A DNA stretch of 38,237 nucleotides from Actinomycetota bacterium (GCA_026393095.1 JAPLAV010000008.1:1-38237); one strand, 5' to 3'. Shown: positions 19,039-26,791, counted from the first letter of the stretch. Numbers and translations: made by a program. The notes: generated by a model not told the origin, from the letters alone.

Positions 19039-20064
19039 CTATTTTCTTAACAAAACTGGTTCTTTTAAAGCACCCAAAGATGAAGCTGAATCTTCAGCTG
19101 CCTGCATTACCGCCACCACATCACGAGACTGTTGAGCAGTCACACTCATTGGGGTTTTGTTCAACAAGTAATTAACCAAACTTTGATGGAAACTAAAAGG
19201 TGTTGGTTTGATGTTTTCCACAGCTTGTTTTTTTCCATCTGGGTGGAAAAGATAAATAATGGCGGGAAGATCTGTCACAGTTTCACTTGAGTGATCCCAT
19301 TCACCCACAATTGAGCCTTTGGTTCCTAACACAAAGTATTTTGGTTTTCTAGCTGCTGCTAAATCAGAATTAGTAAATACTGCTTGGACGCCATCGTTAA
19401 ACGTTAAAGTCACTTGGGAGTGATCAGCATTGGTGACATGATCCCAAACTCTTTTCTGGTTTAACCCAGAAACTGACTTTAGGGGAGCAGAAATTACTGA
19501 CATTATTTGATCAAGGAAGTGACTTCCCCAATCAAAGATTGCACCCCCTGATACATCTTTATCTGAATGCCAATAAGAACAAGGCTTGGAATAACCTCCC
19601 ACAAAAGTTTCAAAGTAGAAAACTTCTCCTATTGAGCCTTTTTCTATTAAGTCTTTAATAGTTAAGAAGTCAGAGTCATATCGACGGTTTTGATAAACCA
19701 CTAGCAGTAAATCTTTTGCTTTAGCTAAGGCAATTAGTTCATCACATTCCCCAGTAGTTAGCGCCATTGGTTTTTCTAGGACAACATTGAGATTTGCATT
19801 CAAAGCTTTTTTTGCCCACAGGTAATGACTATTTGGTGGGGTAGAAATAACTACTAAATCAATATCTCCTGATGCAATCATAAGATCCGCATCAGTAAAA
19901 GTTTTGGCATCAGGAGATATTGCTAAAGCAACTTTTAATCTCTCAGGATTTGTGTCACAAACTGCTGCTAAAGATAAACCAGGAGTGGCTTTAATTGCCA
20001 TGTTGTGTTCATCGCCAATTGCTCCATAGGCAAGAAGGCCTACTCTGATATTTGCTTGGGACAA
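19039..20064 (-). CDS. Gfo/Idh/MocA-family oxidoreductase
   Basis: GLLAYGAIGDEHNMAIKATPG, VVISTPPNSHYLWAKKALNANLNVVLEKPMALTTGE. Confidence 0.92.
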   Translation of the reverse strand: MSQANIRVGLLAYGAIGDEHNMAIKATPGLSLAAVCDTNPERLKVALAISPDAKTFTDADLMIASGDIDLVVISTPPNSHYLWAKKALNANLNVVLEKPMALTTGECDELIALAKAKDLLLVVYQNRRYDSDFLTIKDLIEKGSIGEVFYFETFVGGYSKPCSYWHSDKDVSGGAIFDWGSHFLDQIMSVISAPLKSVSGLNQKRVWDHVTNADHSQVTLTFNDGVQAVFTNSDLAAARKPKYFVLGTKGSIVGEWDHSSETVTDLPAIIYLFHPDGKKQAVENIKPTPFSFHQSLVNYLLNKTPMSVTAQQSRDVVAVMQAAEDSASSLGALKEPVLLRK

Positions 20065-20222
20065 GGGAGTTTTCTCCTAAATTAATCTAACAACCCCTGA
20101 AGTTTACCCATAGTTCAAAATATCCACACCTTTTACAAAAGGCATAAAGAGGGTTTTGTGTTTACAATAAACAGAGAAATAAGGATTTTCCCCTCTATAA
20201 ACGAAACGAGTAAAGATTCAAT

Positions 20223-20588
20223 ATGAATGAAGAAACACTAATCAATATGTGGAACGCCAAGAGAAAAGGCATTGCTCATTCTCAAATAGTTTCAGTGATC
20301 ATGATTGCAACAGTGGTAGCTCTAGTTGCAACTGGTCAATTTGCAACTGCATCAGATGAGATCAAGCTAATGGCATTGGCAGCAGTTGGTACAACTGGGA
20401 TTTTGTCATTGATTTCCCAATTAGCAATCATCAGAGAAGCAAGCATGATCGTGAAGGATTTAGCAAAAGCTAAAACCAACACCGGCAAAATCATTGCTGC
20501 ATCTGGTTTCTACTTGCAACTAACCCAAGTAGTCATGGTGCTCTTTGGACTTGGCCTATTTGCCCTTATATTTAGCGCAATCTGGTAA
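20223..20588 (+). CDS. Small membrane protein
   Basis: 121 aa, three hydrophobic segments. Confidence 0.6.
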   Translation: MNEETLINMWNAKRKGIAHSQIVSVIMIATVVALVATGQFATASDEIKLMALAAVGTTGILSLISQLAIIREASMIVKDLAKAKTNTGKIIAASGFYLQLTQVVMVLFGLGLFALIFSAIW

Positions 20589-20619
20589 GAAAAAGAATCT
20601 AGTAGAAAAGGCAAATGAG

Positions 20620-20751
20620 ATGGAAATTGTAATACTTATTGCAGTATTAGTTGTTGTCTCATTTGCCTTTCTATTCGTTTTTAGAAAGCAAAATAAAGAA
20701 CTAAAAGGATTACGAAAAGTAAGTGGTCGTGGGGGAGATTTTCAAGAATAG
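20620..20751 (+). CDS. Single-TM small protein (MEIVILIAVLVVVSFAFLFVFRKQNKELKG...)
   Basis: Start chosen inside the ORF-track call; hydrophobic N-terminus. Confidence 0.5.
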   Translation: MEIVILIAVLVVVSFAFLFVFRKQNKELKGLRKVSGRGGDFQE

Positions 20752-20806
20752 TTAATATTCTTGAGTTTTACTTGAAATAAATTAAGCTTTAAGTCACAAT
20801 TACTAG

Positions 20807-21028
20807 ATGGCCACATTATTAGTTAAAGATATTCCTTATGATTTATACCTTGCATTCTCAAAACTTGCTGCCCAAAAGGGGCTCACCCTTGAAGAAGCTG
20901 TTATTGAATTACTTACAGAAAGTGCAAATAAAGACAAAGAATTAGAGAAGATTAAGAGATCCTTATTGCCAAAAATCAAGGCCGAAACAATTGTCAGCGC
21001 TATTAAAGCTGGAAGAGTCTCGGACTAA
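20807..21028 (+). CDS. FitA/CopG-like (RHH) antitoxin-type protein, no adjacent toxin
   Basis: 'ATLLVKDIPYDLYLAFSKLAAQKGLTLEEAVIELL'; promoter TTGAAA-N17-CACAAT with ATG at the predicted start site. Confidence 0.65.
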   Translation: MATLLVKDIPYDLYLAFSKLAAQKGLTLEEAVIELLTESANKDKELEKIKRSLLPKIKAETIVSAIKAGRVSD

Positions 21029-21198
21029 AGTCCAAGTTCTTTCTTGACTTTGTCCCAGGAAATAGTGTTGGTTGAGTCTTTCTCAAAAACCTTGATGCTT
21101 TGTAAATCTTGTGCATTCTCAAAGGTCTGCATGATTGATTCTTCATGCTCTACAAGTATTTTTGCCAAAGCTAATTCGATTAGAGAAGTAGTTTTCAT
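21025..21198 (-). CDS. Small antitoxin-like protein (57 aa, MKTTSLIELALAKILVEHEES...KDSTNTISWDKVKKELGL)
   Basis: Missed by ORF track (<60 aa); C-terminal 'ISWDKVKKELGL' typical of RelB/Phd-type antitoxins. Confidence 0.55.
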   Translation of the reverse strand: MKTTSLIELALAKILVEHEESIMQTFENAQDLQSIKVFEKDSTNTISWDKVKKELGL

Positions 21199-21267
21199 AG
21201 CCTGCCCCAGTGATTCCTAAAGTGTGTCCAGCTTTTGACCTAGCCCTAAAAATGTTTGTTGAAGGAC

Positions 21268-21302
21268 TTGACAAAAGGATGGTTAGATATCATAATGATA
21301 TC
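21268..21302 (+). promoter_or_regulatory. Promoter TTGACA-N17-CATAAT overlapped by palindromic operator GATATCATAATGATATC
   Basis: TTGACA 21268-21273, CATAAT 21291-21296, perfect 8+1+8 palindrome 21286-21302, ATG at 21303. Confidence 0.8.
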
Positions 21303-21536
21303 ATGAGTGATTTGTTAACAAGAAATGTTTCGCCAAAGCTTCACGAGAAAATCAAGAAACTTGCTTCTAAAAAAGGAGTTTCGGTTCAACAACTGACTGT
21401 TAAAGCACTTGAAGATTTAGTTCAGGCTTCGGAAATTGAAGAACGCTTAGAGCAAATCAACAATCGTTTAGGCATTTCTATTGATCCAGCAGAAATTTCT
21501 GAAATCATCAAAGAAGAGCGAAGCAAAAGGCCCTAG
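21303..21536 (+). CDS. VapB/FitA-like RHH antitoxin
   Basis: MSDLLTRNVSPKLHEKIKKLASKKGVSVQQLTVKALEDLV; start revised from 21210. Confidence 0.8.
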   Translation: MSDLLTRNVSPKLHEKIKKLASKKGVSVQQLTVKALEDLVQASEIEERLEQINNRLGISIDPAEISEIIKEERSKRP

Positions 21537-21944
21537 TTGAAAATTGTTGCTGATGCTTCTGCTCTTGTTGATTTTCTAATAGGGAATATGTCATCTTCGC
21601 TAGATAGAAAAGAATTTCATAAAAGCTTGATATATGCGCCAGATTTGATCATAAATGAAGCCATCTCTGCCTTAACTAGATTATGGAGGAATGGAACAAT
21701 TCCAAATAGTTTGTACCGCGAAACACTTGAAGATTTAACAACAATTCCTACAAAAATTATTTCTAGTCGATCTTTGATTAAGTCGATGCCACCTAAATTA
21801 GGTCACATTTCTGCATACGATGCAGCCTATGTTTGTTTAGCAGAGAACTTACAAATCCCTTTTTATACAACTGATGTAAAATTATCTAAAGCTGCGCAAA
21901 AATATTGCCAGGTTAATTTGATTAAAAGAAAAATTGACTACTAA
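21537..21944 (+). CDS. PIN-domain (VapC-type) toxin
   Basis: KIVADASALVDFL ... INEAISALTRLW ... SAYDAAYVCLAENLQIPFYTTD; TTG start abuts upstream TAG. Confidence 0.9.
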   Translation: MKIVADASALVDFLIGNMSSSLDRKEFHKSLIYAPDLIINEAISALTRLWRNGTIPNSLYRETLEDLTTIPTKIISSRSLIKSMPPKLGHISAYDAAYVCLAENLQIPFYTTDVKLSKAAQKYCQVNLIKRKIDY

Positions 21945-22973
21945 CTAACCTTCGATTAATCCTTCAGGGGTTCCATGAACTCCGGCAATATCACCAGGTG
22001 TTCCATCAGGTCTAATCTTTTTACTCCAGTTAGGTGGAATGATTCCTAGTTTTCCTTTTTGGAAATCTTCAAACGCTTGCAAGACTTCTGTTTTGGTGTT
22101 CATCACAAAAGGTCCCATCCAAGCAACAGGTTCATTAATTGGTAGACCTCCCAGAATTAACACATCCATTTCAGGAGATCTTGATTCTTGAGTTTTATCA
22201 GCTCTTACTACTAAAACTTCACCATCTTTTAATACTGCTAATTGACCCATTTGCACAGGTTGTCTTTCATCTCCTACAGATCCAAAACCATTAAGAGTGT
22301 AAATAAGAGAGTTGTATTCCTTTTTCCAAGGAAGTCTTAATTCACTTCCTGGTTGCAATGTGGCATGAACAATTGTGATTGGAGTTTGAGTAGAACCTGG
22401 TCCTTTATGACCATCAATTTCTCCGGCAATAATTCTGATTAAAACTCCACCATCACTAGGGGTGGCAAGAGCTACATCTTTGGCTCTTAAGTCTTGGTAT
22501 TTTGGTGGACTCCATTTTTTAGCCTTTGGAAGATTTACCCACAATTGAAAACCATGAAATAAACCACCTGAAACTACTAAATGCTCTGGCGGAGTTTCAA
22601 TATGTAAAATTCCTGAACCTGCAGTCATCCATTGAGTGTCACCATTACTGATTGTTCCGCCGCCACCGTGATTGTCGTAATGATCAAAAATTCCATCAAT
22701 GATGTAGGTAACTGTTTCAAAACCACGATGTGGATGCCAAGGAGTTCCCTTTGGTTCTCCTGGAGAATATTCAACTTCACCCATTTGATCTAAATGAATA
22801 AATGGATCAAGATCTGTCATAACAACACCTTGGAAAGCTCTTCTTACTGGAAAACCTTCACCTTCATAACCTTGTGGAGCTGTTGTTACTTTCACAACTT
22901 TTCTAGCTGATGCACTTGGGCGAGGGAAAATACGAGGAAGAACAGTAATGTCACTAACACTTATTGCTGGCAT
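21945..22973 (-). CDS. Pirin family protein
   Basis: DPFIHLDQMGEVEYSPGEPKGTPWHPHRGFETVTYIIDG, DTQWMTAGSGILHIETP. Confidence 0.95.
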   Translation of the reverse strand: MPAISVSDITVLPRIFPRPSASARKVVKVTTAPQGYEGEGFPVRRAFQGVVMTDLDPFIHLDQMGEVEYSPGEPKGTPWHPHRGFETVTYIIDGIFDHYDNHGGGGTISNGDTQWMTAGSGILHIETPPEHLVVSGGLFHGFQLWVNLPKAKKWSPPKYQDLRAKDVALATPSDGGVLIRIIAGEIDGHKGPGSTQTPITIVHATLQPGSELRLPWKKEYNSLIYTLNGFGSVGDERQPVQMGQLAVLKDGEVLVVRADKTQESRSPEMDVLILGGLPINEPVAWMGPFVMNTKTEVLQAFEDFQKGKLGIIPPNWSKKIRPDGTPGDIAGVHGTPEGLIEG

Positions 22974-23108
22974 TTTTACAACCCCCGATATTTCAGCTAA
23001 CGAAATGCAAAATCAACTTATTTCTAATAGTAGTTTTAGGGCAAAATTTCAGCAACTTGATGGAACAACTAGAGAAGATTTAGCAAGCAATTAGCCAGGT
23101 TTTTGCTT

Positions 23109-24749
23109 TTAGTCGTCTTTTCTTCTTCTAACAAGACCATAGAAACGATCACGGTAGCTAACTCCAATTAGTAACATCATCACAGCGAGAACGAAAAACA
23201 TCCAGTAAACGGCATTTAAAGCTCTGTCCACAGGATTTACGTCAATCAGATTGGTCTTTGGCAAAGCTATTTCTGGGTTAATTTCTGGAACGATTTCTTC
23301 TGTATTATTTGAAGACACTTCTGGTTCATCAAATGGATTTGTAACTATTTTGTTTACAGGTTTTTTCACCTTGATTTTTGTAATAGGTTTAGCAGTTGCA
23401 GTAATTGTTGGAGATGAAGAGGAATCACCACTATCCGTTGGTGGAACAGCGATGGTAGGCGTTCCTGAAATTGAATTTGAAGCTGAAGAATCATTAATTG
23501 AGTTAACAGCTTTTATTGTTACTGGATAAGTGGTGTCATTAGTTAAACCAGTAATAACTAAAGGAGAAGTTGTAACTGCTGGGGAAAAGGCTGTGTAGGT
23601 AGATCCATCAATTGAGTATTTGTAATTAGTTATTGCTGAACCACCATTAGAGGATGCAGTGAAGTTAACACTTAGTTGGGCATTTCCTGCAGTAATTGAA
23701 TTTATAACAGGGGCACTTGGTGCAACTGCAGAAATAGCTGTTGTTGCAGTAGACAAAGTCTGAGATGAAGATCCAGCAGCGTTAGTTGCAATTACTCCAA
23801 CTTTAATGAATTTAGAAACATCATCAGAAGTTAAAACATAAGTGGAAGTGTTTGCACCAGAAATATCTGTGTAACTTCCAGAGGAAGTATCAGCTCTTTT
23901 CCATTGATAGGCATAACTTGTAGGAGTTCCACTCCAAGTTCCAGTTGAAGAAGTTAAAGTTTGCCCAACAGATTTGGTACCAGTAATAGAAGGTGCAACA
24001 GAATTAGTTGGAGCCGAAACTACCGTTGTGGTAGTAATCTTTAGATTTTTCATATAACCGCGAGAAAACCAAGATGGACCTAAGGGATGTCTCATCACGG
24101 TGAAATCACCATTGGAATATCCACCAGATGTTGTGAATTTTCTATTGCCATTTATTTCAGAAGTACCACTTAAAGCACCGGCGGTTTTGTATGCAAGTGA
24201 TTGTTGAACTCCGTCTAACCATATTTCTTGGAGTGTGTAGCTTTCCGAACCTCTAAACATAACAAATTTATATTGATGAAAACTTGTCATATCGGGAACG
24301 GTAATTCCGTAAAGTTCACTATTGAATGTGTTAAAACCTATGAAATTCGAATGATGATAAATGTTATATGGAACATATGAACTTGAATTAGTTCCAAAAC
24401 CTAAGATCATGGCACCTGATGCATTATCAACAATTCCAGTGTCAACAAGTTTTAGATTCATTTCAATAACTACCTTTTTCATATCGGTAGTCGTACCTAA
24501 ATTTCCTGTTAAGTAAGAAGCAGAGTTGTTAAAGAAAAAACCATCAGAACTTGAAGTCAAACCGTTGAAGATGGTTAGATTGCCTAATTTCCCAACCGCA
24601 GTATTCGTCAAAGTTGAACCAGAAACCTTCGTTGCATCTGTCATATCAACATCAACAACTATTGCTTCTGCATCAGCTGCTGAAGCAGGAGAAGAAACAA
24701 AAGATAGCAGAAAAGCGAACAGGACGATTCTTGCAAAAAACTTATACAA
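23109..24749 (-). CDS. Secreted/surface protein with LamG-like, Ig-like and fibronectin type III regions, C-terminal TM anchor
   Basis: Signal peptide; 'APSAPVINSITAGNAQLSVNFTASSNGGSAITNYKYSIDG' FN3 pattern; C-terminal TM + RRRK. Confidence 0.8.
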   Translation of the reverse strand: MYKFFARIVLFAFLLSFVSSPASAADAEAIVVDVDMTDATKVSGSTLTNTAVGKLGNLTIFNGLTSSSDGFFFNNSASYLTGNLGTTTDMKKVVIEMNLKLVDTGIVDNASGAMILGFGTNSSSYVPYNIYHHSNFIGFNTFNSELYGITVPDMTSFHQYKFVMFRGSESYTLQEIWLDGVQQSLAYKTAGALSGTSEINGNRKFTTSGGYSNGDFTVMRHPLGPSWFSRGYMKNLKITTTTVVSAPTNSVAPSITGTKSVGQTLTSSTGTWSGTPTSYAYQWKRADTSSGSYTDISGANTSTYVLTSDDVSKFIKVGVIATNAAGSSSQTLSTATTAISAVAPSAPVINSITAGNAQLSVNFTASSNGGSAITNYKYSIDGSTYTAFSPAVTTSPLVITGLTNDTTYPVTIKAVNSINDSSASNSISGTPTIAVPPTDSGDSSSSPTITATAKPITKIKVKKPVNKIVTNPFDEPEVSSNNTEEIVPEINPEIALPKTNLIDVNPVDRALNAVYWMFFVLAVMMLLIGVSYRDRFYGLVRRRKDD

Positions 24750-24928
24750 TTAATTTTGTCCTAATCAAATATGGTTTTCAGTCAGAATTAAAAACACTGC
24801 AATAAACAGCCCTCTGCATGAAAGTCTATAAATAATCTACTATTTTGTTTTTACCTCTATTTACTCGGAGAGGTGAGTCACCACTTATCAATATTTACCT
24901 ATAGGTTCGATATACAGAAAAGCGAATA

Positions 24929-25240
24929 TTGACTGACTGGCGCTCTCTATATTTATATCTAGTTTGCTTGATCTGCATCATCACCATAATTTTCACAACC
25001 TTTTCCCTGGTGGATAACATCATGAGATTGGTTTACCCAGCTCCTGCCTACATAGATCCTTATATGAGTCAACCGGTGAAAGTAAACATCGATTTGTTAA
25101 ATGAACAACAAGCTCAAACAGAATTTAGAAACGGTATTACTGGGCTTGTGGGAAATGTGAGTGCTTATCTATTAGTCATTCCATTGTTTATTTTCCATTG
25201 GAGACTTGCTAACAAGAAAACAACTTCAAGAAAAAGATAG
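24929..25240 (+). CDS. Small membrane protein (2 TM)
   Basis: TTG start, two hydrophobic helices, terminator follows. Confidence 0.5.
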   Translation: MTDWRSLYLYLVCLICIITIIFTTFSLVDNIMRLVYPAPAYIDPYMSQPVKVNIDLLNEQQAQTEFRNGITGLVGNVSAYLLVIPLFIFHWRLANKKTTSRKR

Positions 25241-25258
25241 AAAATCTAAGGCCAAATG

Positions 25259-25297
25259 AAAAGCGGGTGTTTGCTAAAAATGCAAACACCCGCTTTA
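25259..25297. terminator. Bidirectional terminator
   Basis: AAAGCGGGTGTTTGC-loop-GCAAACACCCGCTTT. Confidence 0.85.
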
Positions 25298-25310
25298 CTT
25301 ATTTAATTGA

Positions 25311-25643
25311 TTAAAACTTTTCTGCTTTGCCACCAAAGCGGTTATTGCCTGTGTCTCCAGGTGTTGCTAGAAGATAAATATTAAATAGTGGAATTAATAC
25401 ATACCAACCAGCTTTGTTTCGATCATGCATTCTTCTTACACCAACTCCTAAAAGAGGAAGTAAGAATGCAAGATTAAATATTGAACCTAAAGCATCTGAT
25501 ATCAAATTGAGTATGTTTATTCCTGCCAAGAAGAAGATCAAGAAATACCAGAATTCACTGCGGGATGCTCGGCCTTGAAAAACAGCATAGTTTTGTAAAC
25601 ACTTTTGTACAGCTTTAGTTGCTGGGGTGATGAAGTTATTCAA
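25311..25643 (-). CDS. DUF805 family membrane protein
   Basis: 'YAVFQGRASRSEFWYFLIFFLAGINIL', 'PLLGVGVRRMHDRNKAGWYVLIP'. Confidence 0.92.
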   Translation of the reverse strand: MNNFITPATKAVQKCLQNYAVFQGRASRSEFWYFLIFFLAGINILNLISDALGSIFNLAFLLPLLGVGVRRMHDRNKAGWYVLIPLFNIYLLATPGDTGNNRFGGKAEKF

Positions 25644-25741
25644 TTTATTTATTCTCCTTGGTTTTGCTTCTATTTTAGGCCATAGAACTGATTTGTTTGC
25701 TTAAGAGAGAGGTTAATTGGTAGAAAAAACAAATATCTAAA

Positions 25742-25812
25742 GTGCGAAACCGGGACTACCCGCCAAACTACGGAGGGCGCCCGGTTCACTTCTAAACAAC
25801 AGGATGTTTAGC
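25742..25812 (+). ncRNA. Array unit 1 core: hairpin A (AACCGGG...CCCGGTT, variable loop GCCAAACTACGGA) + hairpin B (CTAAACA-ACAGGA-TGTTTAG)
   Basis: Stem A 25748-25754/25780-25786; inner CCC/GGG; variable loop 25762-25774; hairpin B 25792-25811. Confidence 0.75.
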
Positions 25813-25850
25813 AATTCTAAATATTAGTTGTGATTAGTTTTGTTTTGCAA

Positions 25851-25892
25851 ATCAGTTAAGCCAAAAGGATTATCAGTTAAGCCAAAAGGATT
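25851..25892. repeat. 21-nt perfect tandem duplication (ATCAGTTAAGCCAAAAGGATT x2) in the unit 1 spacer
   Basis: Copies 25851-25871 and 25872-25892; accounts for 170 vs 149 nt unit length. Confidence 0.95.
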
Positions 25893-25911
25893 ACAAATCG
25901 TATCTTATAAA

Positions 25912-25982
25912 GCGCGAAATCGGGACTACCCGCTATCTTGCGCTGGGTGCCCGGTTCACTTCTAAACAACAGGATGTTTAGC
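25912..25982 (+). ncRNA. Array unit 2 core: same scaffold, variable loop GCTATCTTGCGCT
   Basis: Stem AATCGGG/CCCGGTT keeps pairing via U-G wobble on + strand; ACCC/GGGT inner stem; loop 25932-25944; hairpin B identical. Confidence 0.75.
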
Positions 25983-26060
25983 AATTATAAATATTAGTTG
26001 TGATTAGTTTTGTTTTGCAAATCTTTTAAGCCAAAAGAATTACAAATCGTGTCTATTAAA

Positions 26061-26129
26061 GCGCGAAACCGGGTCTACCCACATGTTCGGCGGGTGCCCG
26101 GTTCACTTCTAAACAACAGGATGTTTAGC
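26061..26129 (+). ncRNA. Array unit 3 core: same scaffold, variable loop ACATGTTCGGC
   Basis: AACCGGG/CCCGGTT; ACCC/GGGT; loop 26081-26091; hairpin B identical; downstream spacer not conserved. Confidence 0.75.
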
Positions 26130-26217
26130 TAAATCTAAATATATACACAGGTTAACCTAAAGTCAATAATTGTGGATAACTTTAATTAACTTTATTGAAA
26201 TCATTTATCTTAATTGA

Positions 26218-26742
26218 GTGGCTAATAACATATTCATCGATGAATCGATTCGTAAGTCTTACCTAATATCCATAGTAGAAATTAGTGACATTAACGTTGC
26301 ATCAACTCGCAGAAATATTCAAAAGCTTGGTTCAGAATTACAAAGTAAAATTCATATGAACAGGGCAAACAGAGGGTTAAAATCGCGAATTCTTAAAGAA
26401 GTTTTACCCTATGACCTCGAAGTAGTGATAGTTGAAGATCTGAACTTCAAATTTCGTAAATCACTTTCCAGACAGATCTGCCTACGTGCTGCTTTTGAAT
26501 ATGCATCCACACGAAACATAGATCGAATAGTCTTGGACAAGAGTAACTCTCAGAAAAAAGATTCAATTACCTATCAAAAATCATCGCGCAAATTTCCCAC
26601 ACTGCCAGAAAATTTGCACCACATAGCTTCAAGGCAAGAACCCTTATTGTGGCTGCCAGACATATTTGCCTGGAGTTATGGGGCAGGGGGAATTTGGAGG
26701 CAAAGTATTGATGAGAAGATTTCTTTCATTAAAAGGGTGTAA
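26218..26742 (+). CDS. DUF3800/RNase-H-like protein of the small actinobacterial type
   Basis: N-terminal 'IFIDESIRKSYLISIVEI', 'KIHMNRANRGLKSRIL', C-terminal 'SRQEPLLWLPDIFAWSYGAGGIWRQ'; GTG start 7 nt after TATCTT (-10-like), likely leaderless. Confidence 0.7.
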   Translation: MANNIFIDESIRKSYLISIVEISDINVASTRRNIQKLGSELQSKIHMNRANRGLKSRILKEVLPYDLEVVIVEDLNFKFRKSLSRQICLRAAFEYASTRNIDRIVLDKSNSQKKDSITYQKSSRKFPTLPENLHHIASRQEPLLWLPDIFAWSYGAGGIWRQSIDEKISFIKRV

Positions 26743-26791
26743 CTAGTCAATATTTTATGCTCAGTTGCATTCATTTGCTAAGGTTCGACTT

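Larger units (their letters stand above)
25741..26140 (+). repeat. Tandem array of three structured-RNA units (149-nt period; unit 1 = 170 nt, unit 3 truncated)
   Basis: Unit starts 25741, 25911, 26060; near-identical between copies except an 11-13 nt loop; see the ncRNA features. Confidence 0.95.

Noticed and set aside
23005-23094. Small + strand ORF MQNQLISNSSFRAKFQQLDGTTREDLASN*
   Set aside because: 29 aa, no SD and no supporting context; insufficient evidence.
25805-26130. Mini-ORF in each array unit (MFSNSKY*, MFSNYKY*, MFS*)
   Set aside because: ATG sits directly after AGG with no workable SD spacing, ORF is 3-7 codons, truncated in unit 3 and altered by a nonsynonymous change; more likely incidental to hairpin B.
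25741-26140. CRISPR array
   Set aside because: Unit is 149 nt with the variable part only 11-13 nt inside a hairpin loop, three copies, and no cas genes in the window.
25741-26140. Integron attC sites or retron msr/msd
   Set aside because: No RYYYAAC/GTTRRRY core pairing, no integrase or reverse transcriptase ORF nearby.
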